From assembly GCF_014805685.1 (NCBI RefSeq), contig NC_060887.1, forward strand, positions 15,988,963-16,052,962: a DNA stretch of 64,000 bases, written 5' to 3'. Position 1 is the first letter of the stretch; each line of letters begins with the position of its first letter. Position numbers and translations under genes: made by a program. Source of the DNA: Silurus meridionalis (Eukaryota; Chordata; Actinopteri; Siluriformes; Siluridae). Below the pieces are notes generated by a model, which saw only the letters and a list, made by a program, of their open reading frames with translations, was not told the DNA's origin and made no database searches. Positions 11,945 to 23,335 of this stretch are shown one piece after another.

Positions 11945-12674
11945 ATGATGGTCACTAACGCCTCGGTGTGTTCGTGTTCATTACAGCACTGATTGTCGCT
12001 GAAGGCTCCTGGGGTTCTGGTATGTTTATAACATCCTCATTGCATGAGTTTATTAAGCCTTCTGTAAATGAAGCCTAAGTATAATAAAATTTGTTTTCAA
12101 AATGTCCAAAAATTATAAAAGATTAAGCACACTTCAAAGAGATTACAATATGTGAACTGTACAGAATAGTGTGCACGTTATACATATTATACACACATTA
12201 ACTGTACAGGACTTATACTAATATAATATGTATATTTTTTATTATCAGTTAAAAAGAGAAACTCATACAGTTATGACCTGTCGAGTAGGTCTGACCTGAC
12301 CAAGCTCTTTAACTCTAAAGTGTATAAGGCTTAACGGATGACACGACCACTTCATGGCAAGAGAAATGAGAGAGGAATATTTAGTCACTCAGGACTCAGG
12401 TAAAGAAACACTAATTTTATACAGGTATATATAGAGCTATAATGTTTATAAAGACTGAAAGATGCATGTTATTGTTCTAGTTCTAGTTCTGTTGTCTATT
12501 GTTATTGTTTAGAACTGTAAATATATCTGGGGTTAGATTCAAATTAGATTTTGGATTTAAATTAATTTTGGATTTATAATGATTTCAGAGTGACTCTGGA
12601 AGATGGCACTAAGTGGTTGGTGCATAAAGAAAAAGGTAATGGTTTATCCTCTCAGACAGTTGTGGTGGATGCAC
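11945..12674 (+). pseudogene. Array copy F, broken and lacking exon 4
   Basis: Exon 1 (ATG at 11945) has lost one base in ACGCTCTCGG, shifting the frame inside the signal peptide. Exon 2 (12255-12405) carries the same TAA as copies C and D. Exon 3 is cut at 12674 by the same deletion. Intron 3 then jumps at about 12717 into the CA/GA tract of the 3' flank, so exon 4 is deleted. The microsatellite was probably the recombination point. Confidence 0.85.
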
Positions 12675-13564
12675 TTTTGTAGACAAAAATGTATCCTGGT
12701 TTATTTATTTATTATTCACACACACACACAGAGAGAGAGAGACAGCTAAATTAGTATAAATCAGTATAACTAAAGATTTGTGGGGTCCGGGCAGTCAGAC
12801 TTGGTGAGCGGCACATTTACAGACATGCTACAATTATTTCCTAATCAATCAGAGAAAAACAGAGCATGGCCATGAAAACATTATTCAAGCTTTTGTAATT
12901 ATATCTTGATGCATTACTATATACACCCTCACATTATTTTTTTTCTTTGCCTTTTATTTTCCTTTTTCTGTATGTTACAAGAGAGCGTTTTTGAATATCA
13001 CAAATCCTTCAGTTTTGTTCAGTGCGGTTTCCAGATGATGTGAGCAAAATCTGGTTAAATTGGACAAACTTTTGAGACACAGGTATAATGAGAGTTAGAC
13101 GTCAGCTTTTCTGGTGTATTACTATAACCTGGTCCTAAAATACCAGCTTTGGACTAATTGGTCTAAAGTCTAAGGTCTTGAGTTTAGAACCTATAAGTTT
13201 AACAATTGTACATTTATGCCTTATATGTTTTGCAAGCTTTACTCTGAAGTTGATTTTTGCAAAATTAGGTGATGATTGGACAAAATCTGTAGACGAAACC
13301 CGATAGCTTAAAATCTCATCAGGTGATTCTTCTGTATATAATAGATTATATTGGTCTCATGTTTACCTTTTAGACACACAGTTCAAAAGTTATGATCATG
13401 TTTCTCACAATAATAACTTTTTTTAAGTAATGTTCAGCTCTGTACTATATGCATTATATATCTCACAATGCGAGTGTATCATCACATTATATAGGCTGAC
13501 CTCCACTAGGAGGCAGGGCTTCATATACATGATGTACATGTTAAGGATGGCGGTAGAGACTATA

Positions 13565-14897
13565 ATACGGTGGCCAAGAAGTGCAAAACACGTTAACAAA
13601 TCCGAAAACAAATTAACAAATCCAAAAACAAAATAACAAATTCAAAATCAAAACAACAAATCCGAAAACACAACGACAAGTCAGACAAACCAGAAAAGGT
13701 ATGTATAGTTTGTGAATGGAAACTTACCGATCATTGGACGAGACACCTGTCATTAAAGATATACAGGAAGTATAAAATCTTATAACTTTGTTTCTTGTAC
13801 ATGTGTAAAGTTCTCTGTTTACTTTAAACTTTTTTTTTATTATTTCGATTAGTGCACCATAAAATATAAGAAAATAACAGAAGTAAACATTGGCAAGAAA
13901 GGAGAAACTGGAATTAATTCAAAGCTACTTTTGGGAAAGACATTTATATGCAATGATGTTGGAGATGATGCAGTATATCATGACATAAAGATTAGTTTGT
14001 ACACATTTACACATACGTTCCAACTTTCTCCTGCTGCAGACTGTTACTTCAGATGCTTTATGGTCTGATATCCATAACTGGCTTTACCCAAAGGTTCCCC
14101 ATCTAAGAAATTTCACTGTGAAGGACATTATCTTTGGACTTGTAATGAACAATAACAAAGACGACTTTCTTGTTAATAATATACTTCTGATGGGAAAATT
14201 TTATATACAAAATCGAAATACTTGAAAGTGAAACCAATGTTTCTTTTGCATTTTATAATGAGTTTATTTCTTTCACAAAAGCCCTTAAAGTGATTAAAAA
14301 CAAAAATGCATTGAAACTGTTGTCCTTTATAGAAAAACGTGATAAACCATAGCCCTGTTTATGTTTTTTACTTTAATTTATTTTTATTACTATTATTATT
14401 ATTATTATAAATTATATTTATTTATCCATTTTTTCTTTCCTCTTTCCCCTAAATATATGTGTATATATTTGTATTTTCATGCACCTGTTCTTTGTATTAT
14501 AATGTAAATTGAACTTGTTATTGCCATGTTGTTTGTATATGGTTAATTGCTTAATAAAAAACATAAATTAATTAATTAATTTAAAAAGACTGTTGTACTT
14601 CCTGTATATTTTAAATGGCAGGTGTCTCGTCCAATGATCTGTAAGTTTCCATTCACAAACTATACCTACCTTTTCCGTTTTGTCTGACTTGTCGTTGTGT
14701 TTTCGGGTTTGTTAATTTGTTTTCAGATTTGTTAATTTGTTTTTGAATTTTTAAATTTGTTTTCGGATTTTTTTTTTTTTTTGATTTGTTAATGTGTTTT
14801 CGGATTTGTTATTTTGTTTTGAATTTCTTAATTTGTTTTCAGATTTGTTATTTTCTTTTCAGATTTGTTAATGTGTTTTGCACTTCTTGGCCACTGT
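13565..14897. mobile_element. Foldback (long inverted repeat) element with 6-bp target duplication
   Basis: The ends are inverted copies: GGTGGCCAAGAAGTGCAAAAC on the left and its complement on the right, extending about 200 bp inward. The arms contain reiterated 'aacaaatccgaaaac'-type subrepeats and a match around TTCCATTCACAAACTATAC. ACTATA flanks both ends (13559-13564 and 14898-14903), and removing the element restores ACTATAAATAG as found in other array units. I could not assign a transposon superfamily. No transposase is present. Confidence 0.85.
13830..14585 (+). mobile_element. L1-type LINE 3' fragment inside the foldback element
   Basis: Between the arms, frames around 14040-14350 read like the C-terminal region of fish L1 ORF2: LWSDIHNWLYPKVPHLRNF, then KDIIFGLV, then a NNILLMGKFYI segment. 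There is a frame break near 14215. An AT-rich 3' end follows with AATAAAAAAC near 14550. Reverse transcriptase and endonuclease parts are absent. Confidence 0.7.
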
Positions 14898-15394
14898 ACT
14901 ATAAATAGTTCATGCTGCAGCCTAAATTCCACTCACAACACACTTAATGATAAAGACAATGTAGTGTACATGAAGTGTACACTGCAAAACCAAATGCCCT
15001 ACGCATAACATGGGAAAACAGAACAGAGATTTTTTTTAAAAATCTCAGGTTTACTAAAACTTATTAAAGCATGCAGAAACAGTATGTGTACATAACAAAC
15101 GACAAAACACGACATTAAGCTGGAGGACAAACATGAAATCCTACCTGTGCATACACACTCAGGAGTGCACACTTACACAGCTCCATGTGATACAAGTGTG
15201 CACTTCTATGGTCACTTTGTAGTGTGTGTCTATATGTATTTACCAAACCACACACTCCCGGGGCACATAGTGTACTTCCTATAACATAATATTTGCTTTA
15301 TTGTGATTTGTGATATAACCAGATGTCATGGTAATTGGTAAAGCCTTGTTGTGATTGCTGAAACACTTAGTATGGTAATGCGGTTTCGGCGGTT

Positions 15395-15590
15395 TCGTGC
15401 GGTTTCGGATGCAACCCTTATGTTTGTTTATGTTTTGAGGAGCAGCGCAAGTCAACACACTGAACCCTGTGAGGATCAGCGTGACTTTAGAAATACGGTG
15501 CTCTTTAGCGCTTGTCACTCGTGCCATCAAATCCATAAAGACAACATAGATGAAGCTCCTTACACTTAGATCCTTGAGGTTAGAGCAAGA
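15395..15590 (-). pseudogene. Fragment of ZIP gene last exon, upstream of copy G
   Basis: The minus strand encodes residues matching the ZIP end (RVTSAKEHRISKVTLILTG). It is followed by a frame break, and the true C-terminal codons are lost around 15400. Same junction type as the fragments before B, C and D. Confidence 0.8.
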
Positions 15591-15827
15591 ATTATTATAA
15601 AAGATAAGTAATTGGAGAATGTGGGAATGATTGAACCTTTACAGGGTCAAATACGGGACTGGAAGACAGCCATGTATTAATTTCTGGAATTGTGCAACTT
15701 TCTTGTTACATAAGAAAACTATTTTCATTCCAGCTCTTTGCTTGAGCATGTCAGGCTCATGCTCATTTTCCAATGACTCACAAAATCTTTGACTTTGCAT
15801 CAACATCAGATTTACAGAGATTCAGAG

Positions 15828-16778
15828 ATGATGGTCACTAACGCTCTTGGTGTGTTCGTGTTCATTACAGCACTGATTGTCGCTGAAGGCTCCTGGGGTT
15901 CTGGTATGTTTATAACATCATAACGTGTTTATTAAGCCTTATGTAAATGAAGCCTAAGTATAACAAGATTTGTTTTACAGAATTTCCAAGAAATTATAAA
16001 AAGATTATGCACACTTCGAAGAGATTACAATAGGTGAACTGTACAGAATATAGTGCATGTTATACATAATATACACACATTTACTGTACAGGACTTTTTT
16101 TTTATAAGGTAAAAAAGACTCATACAGTTATGACCTGTCGGATCAGGCTGACTTGACCAAGCTCTATAACTCTAAAGTGTATAAGGCTGAGCGGGTGACA
16201 CGACCACTTGATGGCCAGAGTCGGGAGAGAGGAATATTTAGTCACTCAGGAGTCAGGTACAGAAACACTAATATTATACAGGTATATATAGAGCTATAAT
16301 GTTTATAAAGACTAAAAGATGCATAATAAATATTTTGGCATTTAATAATATTGTTCTAGTTCTAGTTCTGTTGTCTATTGTTATTGTTCAGAATTGTAAA
16401 TATATCTAGGGTTAGATTGAAATTAGATTATAAATTAAAATAAATTTTGGGTTTATAATGATTTCAGAGTGACTCTGGAAGATGGCACTAAGTGGTTGGT
16501 GCATAAAGGAGGTGGTTACGGTATTTCCTCTGACACAGTTGTAGTGGATGATCGTCACATGAGCGACAAATGGACGGTAAGAACCTTTGTAGACATAAAA
16601 TGTATCCTGATTTATTCATTTATTATTCATAGTTACTGACATTTTTTCACAGACCAGGGAGACTAAAAACTTCGAAGGCACTAAGACGGTGTCAGATTTA
16701 ATGGAAGCAGGCGGAACTAAATACAAGCTGCTGTCCGATAACTGTCACAGCGCTTCAAGGAGGATGATGGAAGACTAA
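15828..16778 (+). CDS. Small secreted protein, array copy G (intact)
   Basis: Exons are 15828-15903, 16109-16256, 16468-16576 and 16653-16778, encoding 152 residues. Exon 2 is one codon shorter than in A and B. The acceptor before exon 2 reads TATAAG and is weaker than the TTATCAG of A and B. The signal peptide, SHSGVRVTL, KWLVHKG and the lone Cys (DNCHSASRRMM) are kept. The product is more acidic than B (SDQAD, SDKWT, LMEAGG, MMED). The copy sits next to the ZIP gene and is probably in the ancestral position of the array gene. Confidence 0.8.
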
Positions 16779-16981
16779 ACACACACTGAAATACAAACTT
16801 AAGTCAGCATTTTTAACATGCTAAACATTACACTTAAATGAAATGCTCAACAAAGCAGTTGTTATTGCAAGAAAACTGAAAATAAAAACATCCTGGAGTT
16901 GTGTTCTGTCCTCTCTTTACTGTGGGATGGTTAATTACATGTATAAAATCACACAGTTATACTTACACACACACTCAACCT

Positions 16982-17054
<73 letters not shown>

Positions 17055-18354
17055 CAAATTAGGATAAATTAGTATAACTAAAGATTTGTGGGGTCCGGGC
17101 AGTCAGACTTGGTGAGCGGCACATTTACAGACATGCTACAATTATTTCCTAATCAATCAGAGAAAAACAGAGCATGGTCATGAAAACATTATTCAAGTTT
17201 TTGTAATTATATGTTGATGCATTACTATATACACACTCACATCATTTTTTTCTTTGCCTTTTATTTTGCTTTTGCTGTATGTTACAAGAGAGCGTTTTTG
17301 ATTTTCACAAAGCCTTCAGTTTTGTTCAGTGCGGTTTCAAGATGATGTGAGAAAAATCTGGTTAAATTAGACAAAATTTGGAGACACAGGTATAATGAGA
17401 GTTAGAAGTCAGCATTTCTGGTGTATTACTATAATTTGGTCCCGATACACCAGATTTGGACTAATTGGTCTAAAGTTGTTGCTCAGATACTTGTACTCAT
17501 GTTTGGCATATTCATTGACAAATCATTTGGAACTTGAGTTTAGAATCTATATGTTTAACAATTGTACATTTATCCCTTATATGTTTTGCAAGCTTTACTC
17601 TGAAGTTGATGTTTACAAAATTAGGTGATGATCTGTAGACGAAACCCAATAGCTAAAAATCTCATCAGGTGATTCTTCTGTATATAATAGATTATATTGG
17701 ACTCATGTTTACCTTTTATTTGCATTATATATCTCACAATGCGTGTGTATCATCACATCATATAGGCTGACCTCCACTAGGAGGCAGGGCTTCATGTACA
17801 TGATGTACATGGTTCAGGATGGTGGTAGAGACTATAAATAGTTCATGCTGCAGCCTAAATTCCACTCACAACACCCTTAATGATAAAGACAATGTAATGC
17901 AATACAATGCAAAATCAAGTGCCCTATGCAGAACACAAGAAAAGAGAACAGAGATTGTTAAAAAAAAATCTCAGGTTTATTGGAACGTTTTATAACATAC
18001 AGAAACAGTATGTTTACATCACAAAGGACAAAACCATCAAGGAAGTCCCACATGTGCATACACACTCAGGAGTGCACCATTGCACAGTTCCATGTGACAC
18101 AAGTGTGCATTTCTAAGGTCACTTTGGAATGTGTGTCCATATTTATATCCTAAACCACGCACTCCTAGAATACATAGTGTACTTCATACAATATAATATT
18201 AGTTTTATGATGATTCATGGCATAACAAGTTGCAATGGTAATTTGTAAAGCCTTGTTGTGAGTGCTGAAACACTTTGGTTGCTAGGTAACATGTAGTGTA
18301 ATATATGGTATGGAAATATCAATGTGCAGTTTCGGATGCAGCCACTATGCATGT
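16779..18354. other. Spacer between copy G and the ZIP gene
   Basis: It holds a (CA)n tract at 16986-17053, the repeated spacer segment, a near-palindrome at 17793-17811 and TATAAATA at 17833-17840. From about 18040 it is the 3' untranslated/downstream region of the ZIP gene. The same sequence is found in the spacers upstream of B, C, D and G. No separate gene is seen. Confidence 0.6.
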
Positions 18355-19423
18355 TTATGTTTTGAGGAGCAGCGCAACAGTCAGAACACTGAACCCTGTG
18401 AGGATCAGCGTAACTTTAGAAATACGGTGCTCTTTAGCGCTTGTCACTCGAGGTATCACGTCCATAAAGACAACATAGGTAAAGCTCCCTACACTCAGAC
18501 CCTCGAGGGTAGAGCGCGCTAGGCGTAAGGTGTGTTTATGTGTGTGACGCAGAGCGAGGCCAAGCGGGAAAGCCAAAGAAAGCATTAACAGGCAGACGGA
18601 TACCACGGAGCGTCTCATTTGACTCTGAGCAAGCAGGAAGACCAGGCTGCAGGTGACGAGTGATGCGCGCAGGAGGAGATCAGGATGCAGCCGCACCTCG
18701 TCCACAGAAAAACCCTGGAAAATGGAGAAGAGACAGAGAGACAGGAGCAGCACAGAAAAGCGGATGGGGGCCAGCGAGGGATCAGGACGTGGCCGGAATG
18801 TTGGTGAGCACAGGAGCAAAGCTTCCTTCTCATCTCGCTCTTCTTTCTGTCTGTGCTGTCTCTCACACTCGTCTCTCAGAGCCAGGATCAATTCCTCCAT
18901 CACCAGTAGGAACAGAAAGCCCACAGCCATGATGAACTCTGGCACAGGAAAGCGCAGCTGAGGATATAGGACACAGTGGACACATGGGATACATGGGACA
19001 TACGAACACAGGGACAAAAGACAAAGAAAACATGAAACACAGTGAATATAGAGCAGAGAACACAGGAAGCATGAAAACAGGAGCACAGTCGGGGCAGCCA
19101 TCATTATAAATACAATCAAAACTCCACACTATCACACTGTAATATTCAGAAACCTTTTACACCAACGAGGTGTATTTTGGGCATTATGTACCATATTTGT
19201 GTTACAGTATTGGGTACGGTATGTGGTCGTTGTGGTGTATTGTAGGTATTGTGTACCGATTAGGGCACCATGAAGCATTGTGGCAATTTTACTCACCGTC
19301 ACGCCAAGCTCTGTGAAATGCTCTCTCATCTCTGTCAGGTAATTTGGGATAATGTCTAACACACAGGAGGCTAAAAACACACCTGCAGACAGACAGCTGA
19401 GAAAGGAGAGACGTGTGTCTAAC

Positions 19424-19471
<48 letters not shown>

Positions 19472-19520
19472 TTAATACATTTGTGTAATTTCACATTTAA
19501 TAAATGTTAGATTATAAAGA

Positions 19521-19574
<54 letters not shown>

Positions 19575-19720
19575 TTACCTGAGTATGTTCCCCCTCTCGC
19601 TGTTATTCTCAATGTTCCGAGTGCCCCAAACCCACACACCAACACACACACCACATACACCAACACACACAATAGCTCTGATCCCACACTGCTAACCACA
19701 GAGGAAACCAGCAACATCAT
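18355..19720 (-). CDS. slc39a1-like: ZIP-family metal transporter paralogue with degenerate metal site (slc39a1-like)
   Basis: Minus-strand exons are 19579-19720, 19297-19418 and 18355-18957, giving 288 residues. ZIP hallmarks: a first membrane segment (residues 5-35), LSCLSAGVFLASCVLDIIPNY, FPVPEFIMAVGFLFLLVMEE, a hydrophilic loop, then FPLGLAL and LEGLSVGSFTYVVFMDVIP. ZIP proteins carry zinc or iron into the cytosol through a site formed mainly in membrane segments 4 and 5. Here the segment-4 motif (normally His-x-x-x-Glu) reads FSIFQG around residues 165-170, so His and Glu are Phe and Gln. The usual His-Lys of segment 5 is absent. The gene is intact but may not transport metal. It lies beside creb3l4, as SLC39A1 does in humans. 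Confidence 0.75.
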
Positions 19721-19726
19721 TACAAA

Positions 19727-19771
<45 letters not shown>
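19428..19771. repeat. CA/GT microsatellites in and around ZIP exons 1-2
   Basis: Tracts at about 19428-19467 (CA), 19528-19573 (GT) and 19733-19771 (CA) sit tightly against the two short upstream exons. One ends within about 15 bases of the start codon. They produce several false Cys-Val or Thr-His open frames. Confidence 0.9.
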
Positions 19772-19775
<4 letters not shown>

Positions 19776-20399
19776 GTGTGAAAGACTTTAATGATTCCGA
19801 ATCCAAATTTGGGCTGAATTTTTTTTTTTTAAAGAACTCATATCATAAATAAACCAAATAAAAATGTTTTAAAACTTTTTTTAAACCAATAAAATATAAA
19901 ATAAAATAGAGTAATGATTTAGAGTGAAATGGTCTGTAGTGGAATGGCCCATAACAAAACACTTTGGGGAAATAAAATCACTTTAGAATCACATCGTGAG
20001 CGGTGAGACTCCACATGCAGAGGTGTATCAGGGCAAAACCTGCACACAACACACACGAAGGAAGATGTTCAGAAAGCTGAAGCAAATATGGAGCAGATGT
20101 TATAACGGGTTATAGTGTAGTTATAACACCTCTCATGTGTAAGAAATCAATAAATCACATTCATCTGTTTTGCCTCGTTTGTATTTATTCGGAGACAGAT
20201 TTAATTAAATATCTTTTACCATTAAAATATAAATATCTACAAAAATAAACATCTATTATGTTTATTTCCGGTCTCCTCTACTGGAAGGAGACCGGAAATA
20301 GGGCCATTAAGAATAAAACTCTAGAAGCACCAAAGTTTTTATTTACTAAAATCTAACTAGTGTAAATTATGTAAAAGAAGTGACTACATATATAAATAA

Positions 20400-20720
20400 A
20401 CAGCAGAGGTTGATCAGCCTTACCTCTGTGGCAGTCAGTCTCCGTAGTAAGGTTTAAAAACTCCTGAAACTGAGATCCAAATCCCTTCCTACTCCACATC
20501 CAGTGCACTGAGTAGGGTGATTAGGCCATTACTGTGTACCTTACAGAGTGCACATGTGTAGTGAGGATGCCATCAATTGTGACTTACCCGCCGTGAGTCG
20601 CTTAGTAAATTAACGGGAACGTGTGAGTCAAGTTTACTGAATCCGGAAAAAACGCCCACCTGGGTTCTAATTGGCTAGAAGTTCAGACTCTGTCAAATCC
20701 GCGTGGTTCTCGTGCGCATG
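20400..20720 (-). promoter_or_regulatory. Probable 5' noncoding exons and promoter of the ZIP gene
   Basis: On the minus strand, good donor sites occur at about 20425 (AGAGGTAAGG) and about 20590 (GCGGGTAAGT). Upstream is more GC-rich DNA with CpGs at 20620-20720. This suits one or two noncoding first exons. No coding sequence is seen in 19800-20700. Confidence 0.35.
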
Positions 20721-20760
20721 CGCATAATCCGGAATCTATCGGAAAGGGATGGATGGGATT

Positions 20761-20763
20761 TTA

Positions 20764-20855
<92 letters not shown>
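20761..20855. repeat. (TAAA)n followed by (TA)n microsatellite
   Basis: A tetranucleotide run of about nine units passes into a long TA run. It is a likely slippage and hairpin site. Confidence 0.95.
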
Positions 20856-20858
<3 letters not shown>

Positions 20859-21299
20859 TTTTGTCCTCATACTACACGTCATTGTTCTATAATTGGAAGT
20901 ATAAAAACAAAAATTAAATATAAAAAACAGAGTACGACATGCAGTGACATGCTTTTTACGACTGTCCAACATTTAAACATAAAAAAAGCAATAGAATATA
21001 AGGATAAAAAAAGTAAGACTAGATAAATAAGAAAAATATAAAGTATTAAAATATATATGTATATACATGAATTCTAGATGGGTATGGATGCGTATGGCAG
21101 ATATTGACAGAGTACAAATAAAAGTGATTTAGTGTGATTGTCCTTAAAGTGTCCATGTGCAGTATGGTGTGGTATAAAGTGACACTGTGCTGTGCAAGTT
21201 CAGAACATAAACATTGGCCCAGGAGAGATGTAGGTAACCGATGGAACAGATTGTGTTTCGACGGAGATGAAAATAAGTTTTTAGGGCACATGCGTTGAT

Positions 21300-21770
21300 A
21301 GGGCTAAAGGACACTATACTGTCGGAGTGTCCAGCAAAAGATAATGAGGAAGAAGATGCTGTTGATAAAAATAAGGAAGCCTATGCTGAGCTGATTTAGT
21401 ATCTGGATGACAAAAGTTTGTCTATTGTAATGAGAGATGCAGCCGACGACTGTAGAAAAGCTTTGCAGATTGTAAGGAACAATTATACTGGTAAAGGAAA
21501 ATCGCGAATAATTAGCCTGTACACTGAGTTAACATCTTTGCAGAAAATAGCAAATGAGAGTGTCACATATTATGTTCGAGCAGAAACCGCAATCACCTCG
21601 TGATGGACTTTTAATTGCGATGATTTTGAAGAGTTTGCCAGACTCATTTAAACCATTCGTTGTTTATATCACACAAAGTATTCAAAACCAATTTGAGAAG
21701 TTTTGAAAGTACAGAAAAGTTTCACAGCAGTGCGAATGGTGACACTGTGATTAGAGCAAGTGGTTCCTGG
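21300..21770 (+). mobile_element. LTR-retrotransposon gag fragment
   Basis: The frame at about 21390-21600 has the repeated fish gag pattern MRDAADDCRKALQIV, then GKGKSRIISLYTELTSLQK and ESVTYYV. It breaks and continues in another frame (ILKSLPDSFKPFV-like, 21620-21680). It resembles UBN2-type gag polypeptides. No protease or polymerase of the same element is seen nearby in this orientation. Confidence 0.55.
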
Positions 21771-21939
21771 CTACACTTCGCTAGAAGCATGCTCTTTCAT
21801 GTATTAAGGCAAATATAACAGGAAACCAACACTATTAAAGCTAGTTTAGGCAGAGCAATTTTTCCATCTACATCTCTAATTATACCAGCAGAATCTGATT
21901 TACATTGTTTAGAAGCCCAATACTTTATGTCCTCCTCAG

Positions 21940-23335
21940 TAGGCTGACTCTAAAGTATATTTTGGTCAATATCTGGTATATTGGAGATATGTGTCATCGT
22001 CGGGATCTCAGGGTTTGTATGTATTGTGTCCAAATCTACTGGTTGTTTTGCTGCTTTATTAGCTACTTTATCTGCTAACGCGTTTCCCTGAATTTCCTCC
22101 GAATCACCTGCGGCATGTCTTTTCACCTTAACTATGGCTTCACTTTGAACAATTTAAAAGGTCACTTATGAGATTAAAATGTGCTATGGGTTTTCCATCA
22201 GCTGTTTAAAAAGTTTCTTTGCTTCCATGTTTCGGCAAAATCATGCACAAAACCATAAGTGTATATAGTCACAACTTTACCTTAAGACAACTGACATGCT
22301 CTTGTAAGTGCCACCAACTCTGCAGCTTGTGCAGATGTGTATGGTATTGATTTAGCTTCAACTATTTCATCAGGTAATCTTACAAACGCATATCCACATA
22401 AATACACATCAGAAGGTTTTGAACATGAACCATCTACATAGAGGCAATCCCCCTCTTCCAGGGTCGAATCTAAAAGATCGGACCTACAAGAGGTCTCTTG
22501 TTCAATCTGTTTAAGGCAATCATGTGCGTCGTCAAAACCATCTAAATCTAGCAGATCATGCAGTGCTACTACAGCTGAAAGCGGCTGAGAATAGGATGGT
22601 ACATTTTTTTGTCGCCAAGAGTGTGGTTTCATAACCAGATCTACGTTGTGCTGTCATATGTTGTGTGTTGAGGTAGTGTAAAATAGCTGTTAACTGATGT
22701 GAGGTGTACAGTATCAAAGGATGTGACAGCACCATTTTCTTAGCATCCCGGACCGTCAGAGCCACAGCAGCCACCGCACAAAACCCAAGGGCCAGCCTTG
22801 TGCTATGTTGTCTAAAGATTTGGAAAGATAAGCAACATGGCGATATCTGTCACCATGTTCCTGGGCTAGAATCCCCGCAGCTGTACCACCACGTTCGTGC
22901 ACATGAAGGTGAAAAGGCTTAGCATAATTTGGAAGACCTAAAGCTGGAGCAGACTGTATAGCCTGAGGGCAGTAAACTATCAATCATTTCATGAGTCCAC
23001 AGAATGAGATGTGATTGAGGAGCTTTGTGATCAATAGCACTACGCAAAACTTTATAATGCTGTGCGCAGTCAGGGATCCATACTCGGCAGTAGTTCATCA
23101 GTCCCAAGAAGCTCTGCATCTGTTTCACAGTCAGAGGTCTTGAAAACCCAGGCACACAAGCTGTACTCTGTCCTGTGATATCTTACGTTGGCCTTCTGAG
23201 ATCACATGGCCCAGATATGAGACCTTTCTCTTCACCCACTGTAGTTTCTGGTGTAAAGTTTTAAATCCAGCCTGAGCCAGGACATTGCAGACAACCACTG
23301 ATGCCTTGTGGCTTTTGTAAGTTAGGAGAAAAAAA
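21940..23335 (-). mobile_element. Endogenous-retrovirus-type pol fragment, decayed
   Basis: Minus-strand frames in order from 23.3 kb down: the end of a reverse transcriptase (SYLGHVISEG, 23131-23250), the connection region (SFLGLMNYCRVWIPD, about 23000-23110), a tether with ILAQ near 22850, and an RNase H start with an Asp-Gly-Ser motif (YVDGSCS) near 22430 followed by AQAAELVALTRA. Several frame shifts and stops separate the pieces. No env, intact polymerase active site or paired LTRs were found, so this is a fossil. Confidence 0.7.

Noticed and set aside
2065..18516. CRISPR-like or satellite interpretation of the array repeats
   Set aside because: Repeats are kilobase units with exons and introns, not short spaced repeats. 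This is a gene array.
18653..18961. Plus-strand frames of about 100 codons opposite the ZIP exon
   Set aside because: They are antisense shadows of the ZIP coding exon, with low-complexity Arg/Ser composition.
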